From positions 10,788,192 to 10,852,191 of the forward strand of contig OY848917.1 in assembly GCA_963693285.1 (NCBI GenBank): a stretch of 64,000 nt of DNA, given 5' to 3'. Positions 40,491-56,154 of the stretch are shown here, piece by piece. The notes under the pieces are model-generated. The model did not search any database. It saw only the letters and a program-made list of their open reading frames with translations, and was not told the origin of the DNA. The position numbers and the translations under genes were made by a program. Positions within the stretch are counted from its first letter, which is position 1. Each line of letters begins with the position of its first letter. This DNA is from Xestospongia muta (Eukaryota; Porifera; Demospongiae; Haplosclerida; Petrosiidae).

Positions 40491-41324
40491 TAACCTATTT
40501 TGACTACTTTATTAGTATATTTAAGACAGATAAACTTACTAAACTCTTTAGATCAGCTTATTTGACCAGTTTTCACAGTTAATTTCTAATCTTTTCAACT
40601 TTAAAAAAGATCTAAACACTTTATTTTAGATTTTTAACCTATTTAGACTACTTTATTAGTATATTTACGGGAGATAAACTTACTAAACTCTTTAGATCAG
40701 CTTATTTAACCAGTTTCACAGTTAATTTCTAATCTTTTTTAACTTTGAAAAAGCTCTAAACACTTAATTTTAGCGTTTTAACCTATTTAGACTACTTTAT
40801 TAGTATATTTATGACAGATAAACTCATCAAACTCTTTAGATCACCTTATTTAACCTCTTTTCACAGTTAATTTCTAATCATTTTTAACTTTCAAAAACTC
40901 TAAAACTTTATTTTAGAGTTTTAACCTATATAGACTACTTTATTAGTATATTTAAGACAGATAAACTTGCTAAACTCTTTAGATCAGCTTATTTAACCAG
41001 TTTTCACAGTTGATTTCTAATAATTTTTAACTTTCAAAAAGGCCTAAACAGTTATTTTAAGCGTTTTAACCTATTTAGACTACTTTATTAATTTATTTAA
41101 ATCAGAATAACTTACTAAACTCTTTAGATCAGCTCATTTAACCAGTTTTCACAGTTAATTTCTAATTTTTTTTAACTTTCAAAAAGCTCTAAACACTTTA
41201 TTTTAGTGTTTAACCTATTTAGACTACTTTATTAGTATATTTAAGACAGATAAACTTACTAAACTCTTTCGATCAGCTTATTTAACCACTTTTCACAGTT
41301 AATTTCTAATTTTTTTTAACTTTC

Positions 41325-44300
41325 AAAAAGCTCTAAACACTTTATTTAGTGTTTTAACCTATTTAGACTACTTTATTAGTATATTTAAGACAGATAAACT
41401 TACTAAACTCTTTCGATCAGCTTATTTGACCAGTTTTCACAGTTAATTTCTAATCTTTTTCAACTTTCAAAAAGCTCTAAACTCTTAATTTTAGAGTTTT
41501 AACCTATTTAGACTACTTTATTAGTATATTTAAGACAGATAAACTTACTAAACTCTTTAGATCAGCTTATTTAACTAGTTTTCACAGTTAATTTCTAATC
41601 TTTTTTAACTTTCAAAAAGCTCTACACAGTTATTTCTAACGTTTTAACCTATTTAGACTACTTTATTAGTATATTTAAGACAGATAAACTTACTAAACTC
41701 TTTAGATCAGCTTATTTAACCAGTTTTCACAGTTAATTTCTAATCTTTTTCAACTTTCAAAAACGTCTAAACTCTTTAGTTTAGAGTTTTAACCTTTTTA
41801 GACTATTTTATTAGTATATTTAAGACAGATAAACTTTCTAAACTCTTTAGATCAACTTATTTAACCAGTTTTCACAGTTAATTTCTAATCTTTTTTAACT
41901 TTCAAAAAGTTCTAAACACTTTATTTTAGAGTTTTAACCTATTTAGACGACTTTATTAGTATATTTAAGGGAGATAAACTTACTAAACTCTTTAGATCAG
42001 CTTAATTAACCAGTTTCACAGTTAATTTCTAATCTTTTTTAACTTTCAAAAAGCTCTAAACACTTTATTTTAGTGTTTTAACCTATTTAGACTACTTTAT
42101 TAGTATATTTAAGACAGATAAACTTACTAAACTCTTTAGATCAGCTTATTTAACCAGTTTTCAAAGTTGATTTCTAAAATTTTTTAACTTTCAAAAAGGT
42201 CTGCAGTTATTTTTAGCGTTTTAACCTATTTAGACTACTTCATTACAATATTTAAGACAGATAAACTTACTAAACTCTTTAGATCAGCTTATTTAACCAG
42301 TTTTCACAGTTAGTTTCTTATCTTTTTTAACTTTCAAAAAGCTCTAAACACTTTATTTTAGAGTTTTAACCTATTTAGTCTACTTTATTAGTATATTTTA
42401 GATAGATAAACTTACTAAACTCTTTAGATCAGCTTATTTAACCACTTTTCACAGTTAATTTATAATCTTTTTTAACTTTCAAAAAGCTCTAAACACTTTA
42501 TTTTAGCGTTTTAACCTATTTAGACTACTTTATTAGTATATTCAAGACAGATAAACTTACTAAACTCTTTAGATCAGCTTATTTAACCAGGTTTCACAGT
42601 TAATTTCTAATCTTTTTCAACTTTCAAAAAGCTCGAAACACTTTATTTTAGAGTTTTAACCTATTTAGACTACTTTATTAGTATATTTAAGACAGATAAA
42701 ATTACTAAACTCTTTAGAACAGTTTATTTAACCAGTTTTCACAGTTGATTTCTAATCTTTTTTAACTTTCAAAAAGGTCTAAACAGTAATTTTAGAGTTT
42801 TAACCTATTTAGAGTACTTTATTAGTATATTTAAGAAAGAATAACTTACTAAACTCTTTAGATCAGCTTATTTAACCAGTTTTCACAGTTAATTTTTAAT
42901 CTTTTTTAACTTTCAAAAAGCTCTAAACACTTTATTTAGTGTTTTAACCTATTTAGACTACTTTATTAGTATATTTAAGACAGATAAACTTACTAAACTC
43001 TTTCGATCAGCTTATTTGACCAGTTTTCACAGTTAATTTCTAATCTTTTTCAACTTTCAAAAAGCTCTAAACTCTTAATTTTAGAGTTTTAACCTATTTA
43101 GACTACTTTATTAGTATATTTAAGACAGATAAACTTACTAAACTCTTTAGATCAGCTTATTTAACTAGTTTTCACAGTTAATTTCTAATCTTTTTTAACT
43201 TTCAAAAAGCTCTACACAGTTATTTCTAACGTTTTAACCTATTTAGACTACTTTATTAGTATATTTAAGACAGATAAACTTACTAAACTCTTTAGATCAG
43301 CTTATTTAACCAGTTTTCACAGTTAATTTCTAATCTTTTTCAACTTTCAAAAACGTCTAAACTCTTTAGTTTAGAGTTTTAACCTTTTTAGACTATTTTA
43401 TTAGTATATTTAAGACAGATAAACTTTCTAAACTCTTTAGATCAACTTATTTAACCAGTTTTCACAGTTAATTTCTAATCTTTTTTAACTTTCAAAAAGT
43501 TCTAAACACTTTATTTTAGAGTTTTAACCTATTTAGACGACTTTATTAGTATATTTAAGGGAGATAAACTTACTAAACTCTTTAGATCAGCTTAATTAAC
43601 CAGTTTCACAGTTAATTTCTAATCTTTTTTAACTTTCAAAAAGCTCTAAACACTTTATTTTAGTGTTTTAACCTATTTAGACTACTTTATTAGTATATTT
43701 AAGACAGATAAACTTACTAAACTCTTTAGATCAGCTTATTTAACCAGTTTTCAAAGTTGATTTCTAAAATTTTTTAACTTTCAAAAAGGTCTGCAGTTAT
43801 TTTTAGCGTTTTAACCTATTTAGACTACTTCATTACAATATTTAAGACAGATAAACTTACTAAACTCTTTAGATCAGCTTATTTAACCAGTTTTCACAGT
43901 TAGTTTCTTATCTTTTTTAACTTTCAAAAAGCTCTAAACACTTTATTTTAGAGTTTTAACCTATTTAGTCTACTTTATTAGTATATTTTAGATAGATAAA
44001 CTTACTAAACTCTTTAGATCAGCTTATTTAACCACTTTTCACAGTTAATTTATAATCTTTTTTAACTTTCAAAAAGCTCTAAACACTTTATTTTAGCGTT
44101 TTAACCTATTTAGACTACTTTATTAGTATATTCAAGACAGATAAACTTACTAAACTCTTTAGATCAGCTTATTTAACCAGGTTTCACAGTTAATTTCTAA
44201 TCTTTTTCAACTTTCAAAAAGCTCGAAACACTTTATTTTAGAGTTTTAACCTATTTAGACTACTTTATTAGTATATTTAAGACAGATAAAATTACTAAAC

Positions 44301-44505
44301 TCTTTAGAACAGTTTATTTAACCAGTTTTCACAGTTGATTTCTAATCTTTTTTAACTTTCAAAAAGGTCTAAACAGTAATTTTAGAGTTTTAACCTATTT
44401 AGAGTACTTTATTAGTATATTTAAGAAAGAATAACTTACTAAACTCTTTAGATCAGCTTATTTAACCAGTTTTCACAGTTAATTTTTAATCTTTTTTAAC
44501 TTTGA
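41325..44505 (+). repeat. 11-monomer (1,590 bp) tandem duplication
   Basis: TTTATTTAGTGTTTTAACC lies at 41341 and 42931, and ACTCTTAATTTTAGAG at 41481 and 43071. Both copies carry GTTATTTCTAACG, AAAACGTCTAAAC, GACGACTTTATTAG and GTCTGCAGTTATTTTTAGCG. The copies look essentially identical. A third copy of most of this unit lies at 50006-51435 as part of the 6.9-kb duplication. Confidence 0.9.
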
Positions 44506-47340
44506 AAAAGCTCTAAACACTTTATTTTAGAGTTTTAACCTATTTAGACTACTTTATTAGTATATTTAAGACATATAAACTTACTAAACTCTTTAGATCA
44601 GCTTATTTGACCAGTTTTCACAGTTAATTTCTAATCTTTTTAACTTTAAAAAAGCTCTAAACAGTTATTTCTGGCGTTTTAACCTATTTAGACTACTTTA
44701 TTAGTATATTTAAGACAGAATAACTTACTAAACTCTTTAGATCAGCTTAGTTAACCAGTTTTCACAGTTAATTTCTAATCTTTTTAATATCAAAAAGCTC
44801 TACAGTTATTTTTAGCTTTTTAACCTATTGAGACTACTTTATTAGTATATTTAATACAGATAAACTTACTAAACTCTTTAGATCAGCTTATTTAACCAGT
44901 TTTCATAGTTGTTTTCTAATCTTTTTTAACTTTCAAAAAGCTCTAAACAGTTATTTTTAGAGTTTTAACCTATTTAGACTACTTTATTAGTATATTTAAG
45001 ACAGATAAACTTACTAAACTCTTTAGATCACCTTATTTAACCAGTTTTCACAGTTAATTTCTAATCTTTTTTAACTTTAAATAAGGTCTAAACACTTTAT
45101 TTTAGAGTTTTAACCTATTTAGACTACTTTATTAGTTTATTTAAGACAGATAAACTTACTAAACTCTTTAGATCAGCTTATTTAACCAGTTTTCACAGTT
45201 AATTTCTATCTTTTTTAACTTTTAAAGAGCTCCAACTCTTTACTTTAGAGTTTTAACCTATTTAGACTACTTTATTAGTATATTTAAGACAGATAAACTT
45301 ACTAAACTCTTTAGATCAGCTTATTTAACCAGTTTTCACAGTTAATTTCTAATCTTTTTTAACTTTTAAAAAACTCTAAACACTTTATTTTAGTCTTTTA
45401 ACCTATTTAGACTACTTTATTAGTATATTTAAGAGAGATAAACTTACTAAACTCTTTAGATCAGCTTATTTAACCAGTTTTCACAGTTAATTTCTAATCT
45501 TTTTTAACTTTCAAAAAACTCTAAACACTTTATTTTAGTCTTTTAACCTATTTAGACTACTTTATTAGTATTTTTAAGACGTTTAAACTTACTAAACTCT
45601 TTAGATCAGCTTATTTAACTATTTTTCACAGTTAAGTTTCAATCTTTTTTAACTTTCAAAAAACTCTAAACACTTTATTTTAGTCTTTTAACCTATTTAG
45701 ACTACTTTATTAGTATATTTAAGAGAGATAAACTTACTAAACTCTTTAGATCAGCTTATTTAACCAGTTTTCACAGTTAATTTCTAATCTTTTTTAACTA
45801 TCAAAAAGCTCTAAACTCTTTATTTTAGTCTTTTAATCTATTTAGACTACTTTATTAGTATATTTAAAAGAGATAAACTTACTAAACTCTTTAAATCAGC
45901 TTATTTAACCAGTTTTCACAGTTAATTTCTAATCTTATTTAACTTTCTAAAAGTTCCCAACTCTTTATTTTAGAGTTTTAACCTATTTAGACTACTTTAT
46001 TAGTTTATTTAAGAAAGATAAACTTACTAAACTCTTTAGATCAGCTTATTTAACCAGTTTTCACAGTTAATTTCTAATCTTTTTTAACTTTTAAAAAGCT
46101 CTAACTCTTTACTTTAGAGTTTTAACCTATATAGACTACTTTATTAGTATATTTAAGACAATAAACTTACTAACCTCTTTAGATCAGCTTATTTAACCAG
46201 TTTTCACAGTTAATTTCTAATCTTTTTTAACTTTCAAAAAGCTCTAAACACTTTATTTTAGAGTTTTAACCTATTTAGACTACTTTATTAGTATATTTAA
46301 GACAGATAAACTTACTAAACTCTTTAGATCACCTTATTTAACCAGTTTTCACAGTTAATTTCTAATCTTTTTTAACTTTCAAAAAGCTCTAAACACTTTA
46401 TTTTAGAGTTTTAACCTATTTAGACTTCTTTATTAGTATATTTAAGACAGATAAACTTACTAAACTCTTTAGATCAGCTTATTTAACCAGTTTTCCCTGT
46501 TGATTTCTAATCTTTTTTAACTTTCAAAAAGGTCTAAACAGTTATTTTTAGCGTTTTAACCTATTTAGACTACTTTATTAGTATATTTAAGACAGAATAA
46601 CTTACTAAACTCTTTAGATCAGCTTATTTAACCAGTTTTCACAGTTAATTTCTAATCTTTTTTAACTTTCAAAAAGCTCTAAACACTTTATTTTAGATTT
46701 TTAACCTATTTAGACTACTTTATTAGTATATTTAAGACAGATAAACTTACTAAACTCTTTAGATCAGCTTATTTAACCAGTTTTCACAGTTAATTTCTAA
46801 TCTTTTTGAACTTTCAAAAAGCTCTAAACAGTTATTTTTAGCGTTTTAACCTATTTAGACTACTTTATTAGTATACTTAAGACAGAATAACTTACTAAAC
46901 TCTTTAGATCACCTTATTTAACCATTTTTCACAGTTAATTGCTAATCTTTTTAACTTTCAAAAAGCTCTAAACAGTTATTTTTAGAGTTTTAACCTATTT
47001 AGACTACTTTATTAGTAAATTTAAGACAGATAAACTTACTAAACTCTTTAGATCAGCTTATTTAACCAGTTTTCACAGTTGATTTCTAATCTTTTTTAAC
47101 TTTCAAAAAGCTCTAAACAGTTATTTTTAGCGTTTTAACCTATTTAGCCCACTTTATTAGTATATTTAAGACAGATAAACTTACTAAACTCTTTAGATCA
47201 GCTTATTTAACCAGTTTTCACAGTTAATTTATAATCTTTTTTAACTTTCAAAAAGCTCTAAACACTTTATTTTAGAGTTTTAACCTATTTAGACTACTTT
47301 ATTAGTAAATGTAAGACAAATAAACTTACTAAACTCTTTA

Positions 47341-48370
47341 CATCACCTTATTTAACCAGTTTTCATAGTTAATTTCTAATCTTTTTAAAATTTCAAAACG
47401 CTATAAACTCTTTATTTTAGAGTTTTAACCTATTTAGACTACTTTATTAGTATATTTAAGACAGATAAACTTACTAAACTCTTTAGATCAGCTTATTTAA
47501 CCAGTTTTGACAGTTAATTTCTAATCTATTTAACTTTGAAAAAGCTATACAGTTATCTTTAGCGTTTTAACCTATTTAGACTACTTTATTAGTATATTTA
47601 AGACAGATAAACTTACTAAACTCTTCAGATCAGCTTATTTAACCAGTTTTCACAGTTAATTTATAATCTTTTTTAACTTTGAAAAAGCTCTAAACACTTT
47701 ATTTTAGAGTTTTAACCTATTTAGACTACTTTATTAGTAAATGTAAGACAGATAAACTTACTAAACTCTTTAGATCAGCTTATTTAACCAGTTTTCACAG
47801 TTAATTTCTAATCTTTGTTAACTTTCAAAAACCTCTAAACACTTTATTTTAGAGTTTTAACCTATTTAAACTACTTTATTAGTATATTTAAGACAGATAA
47901 ACTTACTAAACTCTTTAGATCATTTTATTTAACCAGTTTTCACAGTTGATTTCTAATCTTTTTTAACTTTCAAAAAGGTCTAAACAGTTTTTTTTAGCGT
48001 TTTAACCTATTTAGACTACTTTATTAGTATATTTAAGACAGAATAACTTACTAAACTCTTTACATCACCTTATTTAACCAGTTTTCATAGTTAATTTCTA
48101 ATCTTTTTAAAATTTCAAAACGCTATAAACTCTTTATTTTAGAGTTTTAACCTATTTAGACTACTTTATTAGTATATTTAAGACAGATAAACTTACTAAA
48201 CTCTTTAGATCAGCTTATTTAACCAGTTTTGACAGTTAATTTCTAATCTATTTAACTTTGAAAAAGCTATACAGTTATCATTAGCGTTTTAACCTATTTA
48301 GACTACTTTATTAGTATATTTAAGACAGATAAACTTACTAAACTCTTCAGATCAGCTTATTTAACCAGTT
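47341..48370 (+). repeat. 5-monomer (722 bp) duplication nested in the 6.9-kb unit
   Basis: CATCACC followed by TTTTTAAAATTTCAAAACGC and GCTATACAGTTATC occurs at 47341 and 48063. The same pair is found again inside the second 6.9-kb copy (near 54,275 and 54,997), so this duplication predates the large one. Confidence 0.86.
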
Positions 48371-48540
48371 TTCACAGTTAATTTCTAATCTTTTTTAACT
48401 TTCAAAAAGCTCTAAACACTTTATTTTAGAGTTTTCAGCCTATTGAGACTACTTTATTCGTATATTTAAGACAGATAAACTTACTATACTCTTTAGATCA
48501 ACTTATTTGACCAGTTTTCACAGTTAATTTCTAATCTTTT

Positions 48541-50005
48541 CAACTTTAAAAAATCTCTAAACAGTTATTTTTAGCGTTTTAACATCTTTTGACTACTTTA
48601 TTAGTATATTTAAGACAGAATAACTTACTAAATTCTTTAAATCACCTTATTTGACCAGTTTTCACAGTTAATTTCTAATCTTTTTAACTTCAAAAAGCTC
48701 TAAACAGTTATTTTTAGCGTTTTAAACTATTTAGACAGCTTTATTAGTATATTTAAGGGAGATAAACTTACTAAACTCTTTAGATCAGCTTATTTAACCA
48801 GTTTTCACAGTTAATTTCTAATTTTTTTAACTTTCAAAAAGCTCTAAACTCTTTATTTTAGAGTTTTAACCTATTTAGACTACTTTATTAGTATATTTAA
48901 GACAGATAAACTTACTAAACTCTTTAGATCACCTTATTTAACACCAGTTTTCACAGTTAATTTCTAATCTTTTTTAACTTTCAAAAAGCTCTAAACACTT
49001 TATTTTAGAGTTTTAACCTATTTAGACTACATTATTAGTAAATTTAAGACACATCAACTTACTAAACTCTTTAGATCAGCTTATTTAACCAGTTTTCACA
49101 GTTAATTTCTAATCTCTTTTAACTTACAAAAAGCTCTAAACTCTTTATTTTAGTCTTTTAACCTATTTAGACTACTTTATTAGTATATTTAAGACAGATA
49201 AACTTACTAAACTCTTTAGATCAGCATATTTGACCAGTTTTCACAGTTAATTTCTAAAGTTTTTAACTTTAAAAAGGTCTAAACAGTTATTTTTAGCTTT
49301 TTAACCTATTTAGACTACTTTATTAGTATATTTAAGACAGATAAACTTACTAAACTCCTTAGATGACCTTATTTAACCAGTTTTCACAGTTAATTTCTAA
49401 TCTTTTCAACTTTAAAAAATCTCTAAACAGTTATTTTTAGCGTTTTAACATCTTTTGACTACTTTATTAGTATATTTAAGACAGAATAACTTACTAAATT
49501 CTTTAAATCACCTTATTTGACCAGTTTTCACAGTTAATTTCTAATCTTTTTAACTTCAAAAAGCTCTAAACAGTTATTTTTAGCGTTTTAAACTATTTAG
49601 ACAGCTTTATTAGTATATTTAAGGGAGATAAACTTACTAAACTCTTTAGATCAGCTTATTTAACCAGTTTTCACAGTTAATTTCTAATTTTTTTAACTTT
49701 CAAAAAGCTCTAAACTCTTTATTTTAGAGTTTTAACCTATTTAGACTACTTTATTAGTATATTTAAGACAGATAAACTTACTAAACTCTTTAGATCACCT
49801 TATTTAACACCAGTTTTCACAGTTAATTTCTAATCTTTTTTAACTTTCAAAAAGCTCTAAACACTTTATTTTAGAGTTTTAACCTATTTAGACTACATTA
49901 TTAGTAAATTTAAGACACATCAACTTACTAAACTCTTTAGATCAGCTTATTTAACCAGTTTTCACAGTTAATTTCTAATCTCTTTTAACATACAAAAAGC
50001 TCTAA
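48541..50005 (+). repeat. 6-monomer (866 bp) duplication present only in 6.9-kb copy 1
   Basis: CAACTTTAAAAAATCTCTAA at 48541 recurs at 49407. The following variants (TTAACATCTTTTGAC, GACAGCTTTATTAG, TTTAACACCAG) repeat until about 50000. There the sequence switches within CAAAAAGCTCTAAACTCTT to the 43071-type monomer. The second 6.9-kb copy has no such extra block at 56341, where it continues with TTTTTTAACTTTGAAAAAGG. Confidence 0.87.
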
Positions 50006-53000
50006 ACTCTTAATTTTAGAGTTTTAACCTATTTAGACTACTTTATTAGTATATTTAAGACAGATAAACTTACTAAACTCTTTAGATCAGCTTATTTAAC
50101 TAGTTTTCACAGTTAATTTCTAATCTTTTTTAACTTTCAAAAAGCTCTACACAGTTATTTCTAACGTTTTAACCTATTTAGACTACTTTATTAGTATATT
50201 TAAGACAGATAAACTTACTAAACTCTTTAGATCAGCTTATTTAACCAGTTTTCACAGTTAATTTCTAATCTTTTTCAACTTTCAAAAACGTCTAAACTCT
50301 TTAGTTTAGAGTTTTAACCTTTTTAGACTATTTTATTAGTATATTTAAGACAGATAAACTTTCTAAACTCTTTAGATCAACTTATTTAACCAGTTTTCAC
50401 AGTTAATTTCTAATCTTTTTTAACTTTCAAAAAGTTCTAAACACTTTATTTTAGAGTTTTAACCTATTTAGACGACTCTATTAGTATATTTAAGGGAGAT
50501 AAACTTACTAAACTCTTTAGATCAGCTTAATTAACCAGTTTCACAGTTAATTTCTAATCTTTTTTAACTTTCAAAAAGCTCTAAACACTTTATTTTAGTG
50601 TTTTAACCTATTTAGACTACTTTATTAGTATATTTAAGACAGATAAACTTACTAAACTCTTTAGATCAGCTTATTTAACCAGTTTTCAAAGTTGATTTCT
50701 AAAATTTTTTAACTTTCAAAAAGGTCTGCAGTTATTTTTAGCGTTTTAACCTATTTAGACTACTTCATTACAATATTTAAGACAGATAAACTTACTAAAC
50801 TCTTTAGATCAGCTTATTTAACCAGTTTTCACAGTTAGTTTCTTATCTTTTTTAACTTTCAAAAAGCTCTAAACACTTTATTTTAGAGTTTTAACCTATT
50901 TAGTCTACTTTATTAGTATATTTTAGATAGATAAACTTACTAAACTCTTTAGATCAGCTTATTTAACCACTTTTCACAGTTAATTTATAATCTTTTTTAA
51001 CTTTCAAAAAGCTCTAAACACTTTATTTTAGCGTTTTAACCTATTTAGACTACTTTATTAGTATATTCAAGACAGATAAACTTACTAAACTCTTTAGATC
51101 AGCTTATTTAACCAGGTTTCACAGTTAATTTCTAATCTTTTTCAACTTTCAAAAAGCTCGAAACACTTTATTTTAGAGTTTTAACCTATTTAGACTACTT
51201 TATTAGTATATTTAAGACAGATAAAATTACTAAACTCTTTAGAACAGTTTATTTAACCAGTTTTCACAGTTGATTTCTAATCTTTTTTAACTTTCAAAAA
51301 GGTCTAAACAGTAATTTTAGAGTTTTAACCTATTTAGAGTACTTTATTAGTATATTTAAGAAAGAATAACTTACTAAACTCTTTAGATCAGCTTATTTAA
51401 CCAGTTTTCACAGTTAATTTTTAATCTTTTTTAACTTTGAAAAAGCTCTAAACACTTTATTTTAGAGTTTTAACCTATTTAGACTACTTTATTAGTATAT
51501 TTAAGACATATAAACTTACTAAACTCTTTAGATCAGCTTATTTGACCAGTTTTCACAGTTAATTTCTAATCTTTTTAACTTTAAAAAAGCTCTAAACAGT
51601 TATTTCTGGCGTTTTAACCTATTTAGACTACTTTATTAGTATATTTAAGACAGAATAACTTACTAAACTCTTTAGATCAGCTTAGTTAACCAGTTTTCAC
51701 AGTTAATTTCTAATCTTTTTAATATCAAAAAGCTCTACAGTTATTTTTAGCTTTTTAACCTATTGAGACTACTTTATTAGTATATTTAATACAGATAAAC
51801 TTACTAAACTCTTTAGATCAGCTTATTTAACCAGTTTTCATAGTTGTTTTCTAATCTTTTTTAACTTTCAAAAAGCTCTAAACAGTTATTTTTAGAGTTT
51901 TAACCTATTTAGACTACTTTATTAGTATATTTAAGACAGATAAACTTACTAAACTCTTTAGATCACCTTATTTAACCAGTTTTCACAGTTAATTTCTAAT
52001 CTTTTTTAACTTTAAATAAGGTCTAAACACTTTATTTTAGAGTTTTAACCTATTTAGACTACTTTATTAGTTTATTTAAGACAGATAAACTTACTAAACT
52101 CTTTAGATCAGCTTATTTAACCAGTTTTCACAGTTAATTTCTATCTTTTTTAACTTTTAAAGAGCTCCAACTCTTTACTTTAGAGTTTTAACCTATTTAG
52201 ACTACTTTATTAGTATATTTAAGACAGATAAACTTACTAAACTCTTTAGATCAGCTTATTTAACCAGTTTTCACAGTTAATTTCTAATCTTTTTTAACTT
52301 TTAAAAAACTCTAAACACTTTATTTTAGTCTTTTAACCTATTTAGACTACTTTATTAGTATATTTAAGAGAGATAAACTTACTAAACTCTTTAGATCAGC
52401 TTATTTAACCAGTTTTCACAGTTAATTTCTAATCTTTTTTAACTTTCAAAAAACTCTAAACACTTTATTTTAGTCTTTTAACCTATTTAGACTACTTTAT
52501 TAGTATTTTTAAGACGTTTAAACTTACTAAACTCTTTAGATCAGCTTATTTAACTATTTTTCACAGTTAAGTTTCAATCTTTTTTAACTTTCAAAAAACT
52601 CTAAACACTTTATTTTAGTCTTTTAACCTATTTAGACTACTTTATTAGTATATTTAAGAGAGATAAACTTACTAAACTCTTTAGATCAGCTTATTTAACC
52701 AGTTTTCACAGTTAATTTCTAATCTTTTTTAACTATCAAAAAGCTCTAAACTCTTTATTTTAGTCTTTTAATCTATTTAGACTACTTTATTAGTATATTT
52801 AAAAGAGATAAACTTACTAAACTCTTTAAATCAGCTTATTTAACCAGTTTTCACAGTTAATTTCTAATCTTATTTAACTTTCTAAAAGTTCCCAACTCTT
52901 TATTTTAGAGTTTTAACCTATTTAGACTACTTTATTAGTTTATTTAAGAAAGATAAACTTACTAAACTCTTTAGATCAGCTTATTTAACCAGTTTTCACA

Positions 53001-56000
53001 GTTAATTTCTAATCTTTTTTAACTTTTAAAAAGCTCTAACTCTTTACTTTAGAGTTTTAACCTATATAGACTACTTTATTAGTATATTTAAGACAATAAA
53101 CTTACTAACCTCTTTAGATCAGCTTATTTAACCAGTTTTCACAGTTAATTTCTAATCTTTTTTAACTTTCAAAAAGCTCTAAACACTTTATTTTAGAGTT
53201 TTAACCTATTTAGACTACTTTATTAGTATATTTAAGACAGATAAACTTACTAAACTCTTTAGATCACCTTATTTAACCAGTTTTCACAGTTAATTTCTAA
53301 TCTTTTTTAACTTTCAAAAAGCTCTAAACACTTTATTTTAGAGTTTTAACCTATTTAGACTTCTTTATTAGTATATTTAAGACAGATAAACTTACTAAAC
53401 TCTTTAGATCAGCTTATTTAACCAGTTTTCCCTGTTGATTTCTAATCTTTTTTAACTTTCAAAAAGGTCTAAACAGTTATTTTTAGCGTTTTAACCTATT
53501 TAGACTACTTTATTAGTATATTTAAGACAGAATAACTTACTAAACTCTTTAGATCAGCTTATTTAACCAGTTTTCACAGTTAATTTCTAATCTTTTTTAA
53601 CTTTCAAAAAGCTCTAAACACTTTATTTTAGATTTTTAACCTATTTAGACTACTTTATTAGTATATTTAAGACAGATAAACTTACTAAACTCTTTAGATC
53701 AGCTTATTTAACCAGTTTTCACAGTTAATTTCTAATCTTTTTGAACTTTCAAAAAGCTCTAAACAGTTATTTTAGCGTTTTAACCTATTTAGACTACTTT
53801 ATTAGTATACTTAAGACAGAATAACTTACTAAACTCTTTAGATCAGCTTATTTAACCATTTTTCACAGTTAATTGCTAATCTTTTTAACTTTCAAAAAGC
53901 TCTAAACAGTTATTTTTAGAGTTTTAACCTATTTAGACTACTTTATTAGTAAATTTAAGACAGATAAACTTACTAAACTCTTTAGATCAGCTTATTTAAC
54001 CAGTTTTCACAGTTGATTTCTAATCTTTTTTAACTTTCAAAAAGCTCTAAACAGTTATTTTTAGCGTTTTAACCTATTTAGCCCACTTTATTAGTATATT
54101 TAAGACAGATAAACTTACTAAACTCTTTAGATCAGCTTATTTAACCAGTTTTCACAGTTAATTTATAATCTTTTTTAACCTTCAAAAAGCTCTAAACACT
54201 TTATTTTAGAGTTTTAACCTATTTAGACTACTTTATTAGTAAATGTAAGACAGATAAACTTACTAAACTCTTTACATCACCTTATTTAACCAGTTTTCAT
54301 AGTTAATTTCTAATCTTTTTAAAATTTCAAAACGCTATAAACTCTTTATTTTAGAGTTTTAACCTATTTAGACTACTTTATTAGTATATTTAAGACAGAT
54401 AAACTTACTAAACTCTTTAGATCAGCTTATTTAACCAGTTTTGACAGTTAATTTCTAATCTATTTAACTTTGAAAAAGCTATACAGTTATCTTTAGCGTT
54501 TTAACCTATTTAGACTACTTTATTAGTATATTTAAGACAGATAAACTTACTAAACTCTTCAGATCAGCTTATTTAACCAGTTTTCACAGTTAATTTATAA
54601 TCTTTTTTAACTTTGAAAAAGCTCTAAACACTTTATTTTAGAGTTTTAACCTATTTAGACTACTTTATTAGTAAATGTAAGACAGATAAACTTACTAAAC
54701 TCTTTAGATCAGCTTATTTAACCAGTTTTCACAGTTAATTTCTAATCTTTGTTAACTTTCAAAAACCTCTAAACACTTTATTTTAGAGTTTTAACCTATT
54801 TAAACTACTTTATTAGTATATTTAAGACAGATAAACTTACTAAACTCTTTAGATCATTTTATTTAACCAGTTTTCACAGTTGATTTCTAATCTTTTTTAA
54901 CTTTCAAAAAGGTCTAAACAGTTTTTTTTAGCGTTTTAACCTATTTAGACTACTTTATTAGTATATTTAAGACAGAATAACTTACTAAACTCTTTACATC
55001 ACCTTATTTAACCAGTTTTCATAGTTAATTTCTAATCTTTTTAAAATTTCAAAACGCTATAAACTCTTTATTTTAGAGTTTTAACCTATTTAGACTACTT
55101 TATTAGTATATTTAAGACAGATAAACTTACTAAACTCTTTAGATCAGCTTATTTAACCAGTTTTGACAGTTAATTTCTAATCTATTTAACTTTGAAAAAG
55201 CTATACAGTTATCTTTAGCGTTTTAACCTATTTAGACTACTTTATTAGTATATTTAAGACAGATAAACTTACTAAACTCTTCAGATCAGCTTATTTAACC
55301 AGTTTTCACAGTTAATTTCTAATCTTTTTTAACTTTCAAAAAGCTCTAAACACTTTATTTTAGAGTTTTCAGCCTATTGAGACTACTTTATTCGTATATT
55401 TAAGACAGATAAACTTACTATACTCTTTAGATCAACTTATTTGACCAGTTTTCACAGTTAATTTCTAATCTTTTCAACTTTAAAAAATCTCTAAACAGTT
55501 ATTTTTAGCGTTTTAACATCTTTTGACTACTTTATTAGTATATTTAAGACAGAATAACTTACTAAATTCTTTAAATCACCTTATTTGACCAGTTTTCACA
55601 GTTAATTTCTAATCTTTTTAACTTCAAAAAGCTCTAAACAGTTATTTTTAGCGTTTTAAACTATTTAGACAGCTTTATTAGTATATTTAAGGGAGATAAA
55701 CTTACTAAACTCTTTAGATCAGCTTATTTAACCAGTTTTCACAGTTAATTTCTAATTTTTTTAACTTTCAAAAAGCTCTAAACTCTTTATTTTAGAGTTT
55801 TAACCTATTTAGACTACTTTATTAGTATATTTAAGACAGATAAACTTACTAAACTCTTTAGATCACCTTATTTAACACCAGTTTTCACAGTTAATTTCTA
55901 ATCTTTTTTAACTTTCAAAAAGCTCTAAACACTTTATTTTAGAGTTTTAACCTATTTAGACTACATTATTAGTAAATTTAAGACACATCAACTTACTAAA

Positions 56001-56154
56001 CTCTTTAGATCAGCTTATTTAACCAGTTTTCACAGTTAATTTCTAATCTCTTTTAACTTACAAAAAGCTCTAAACTCTTTATTTTAGTCTTTTAACCTAT
56101 TTAGACTACTTTATTAGTATATTTAAGACAGATAAACTTACTAAACTCTTTAGA

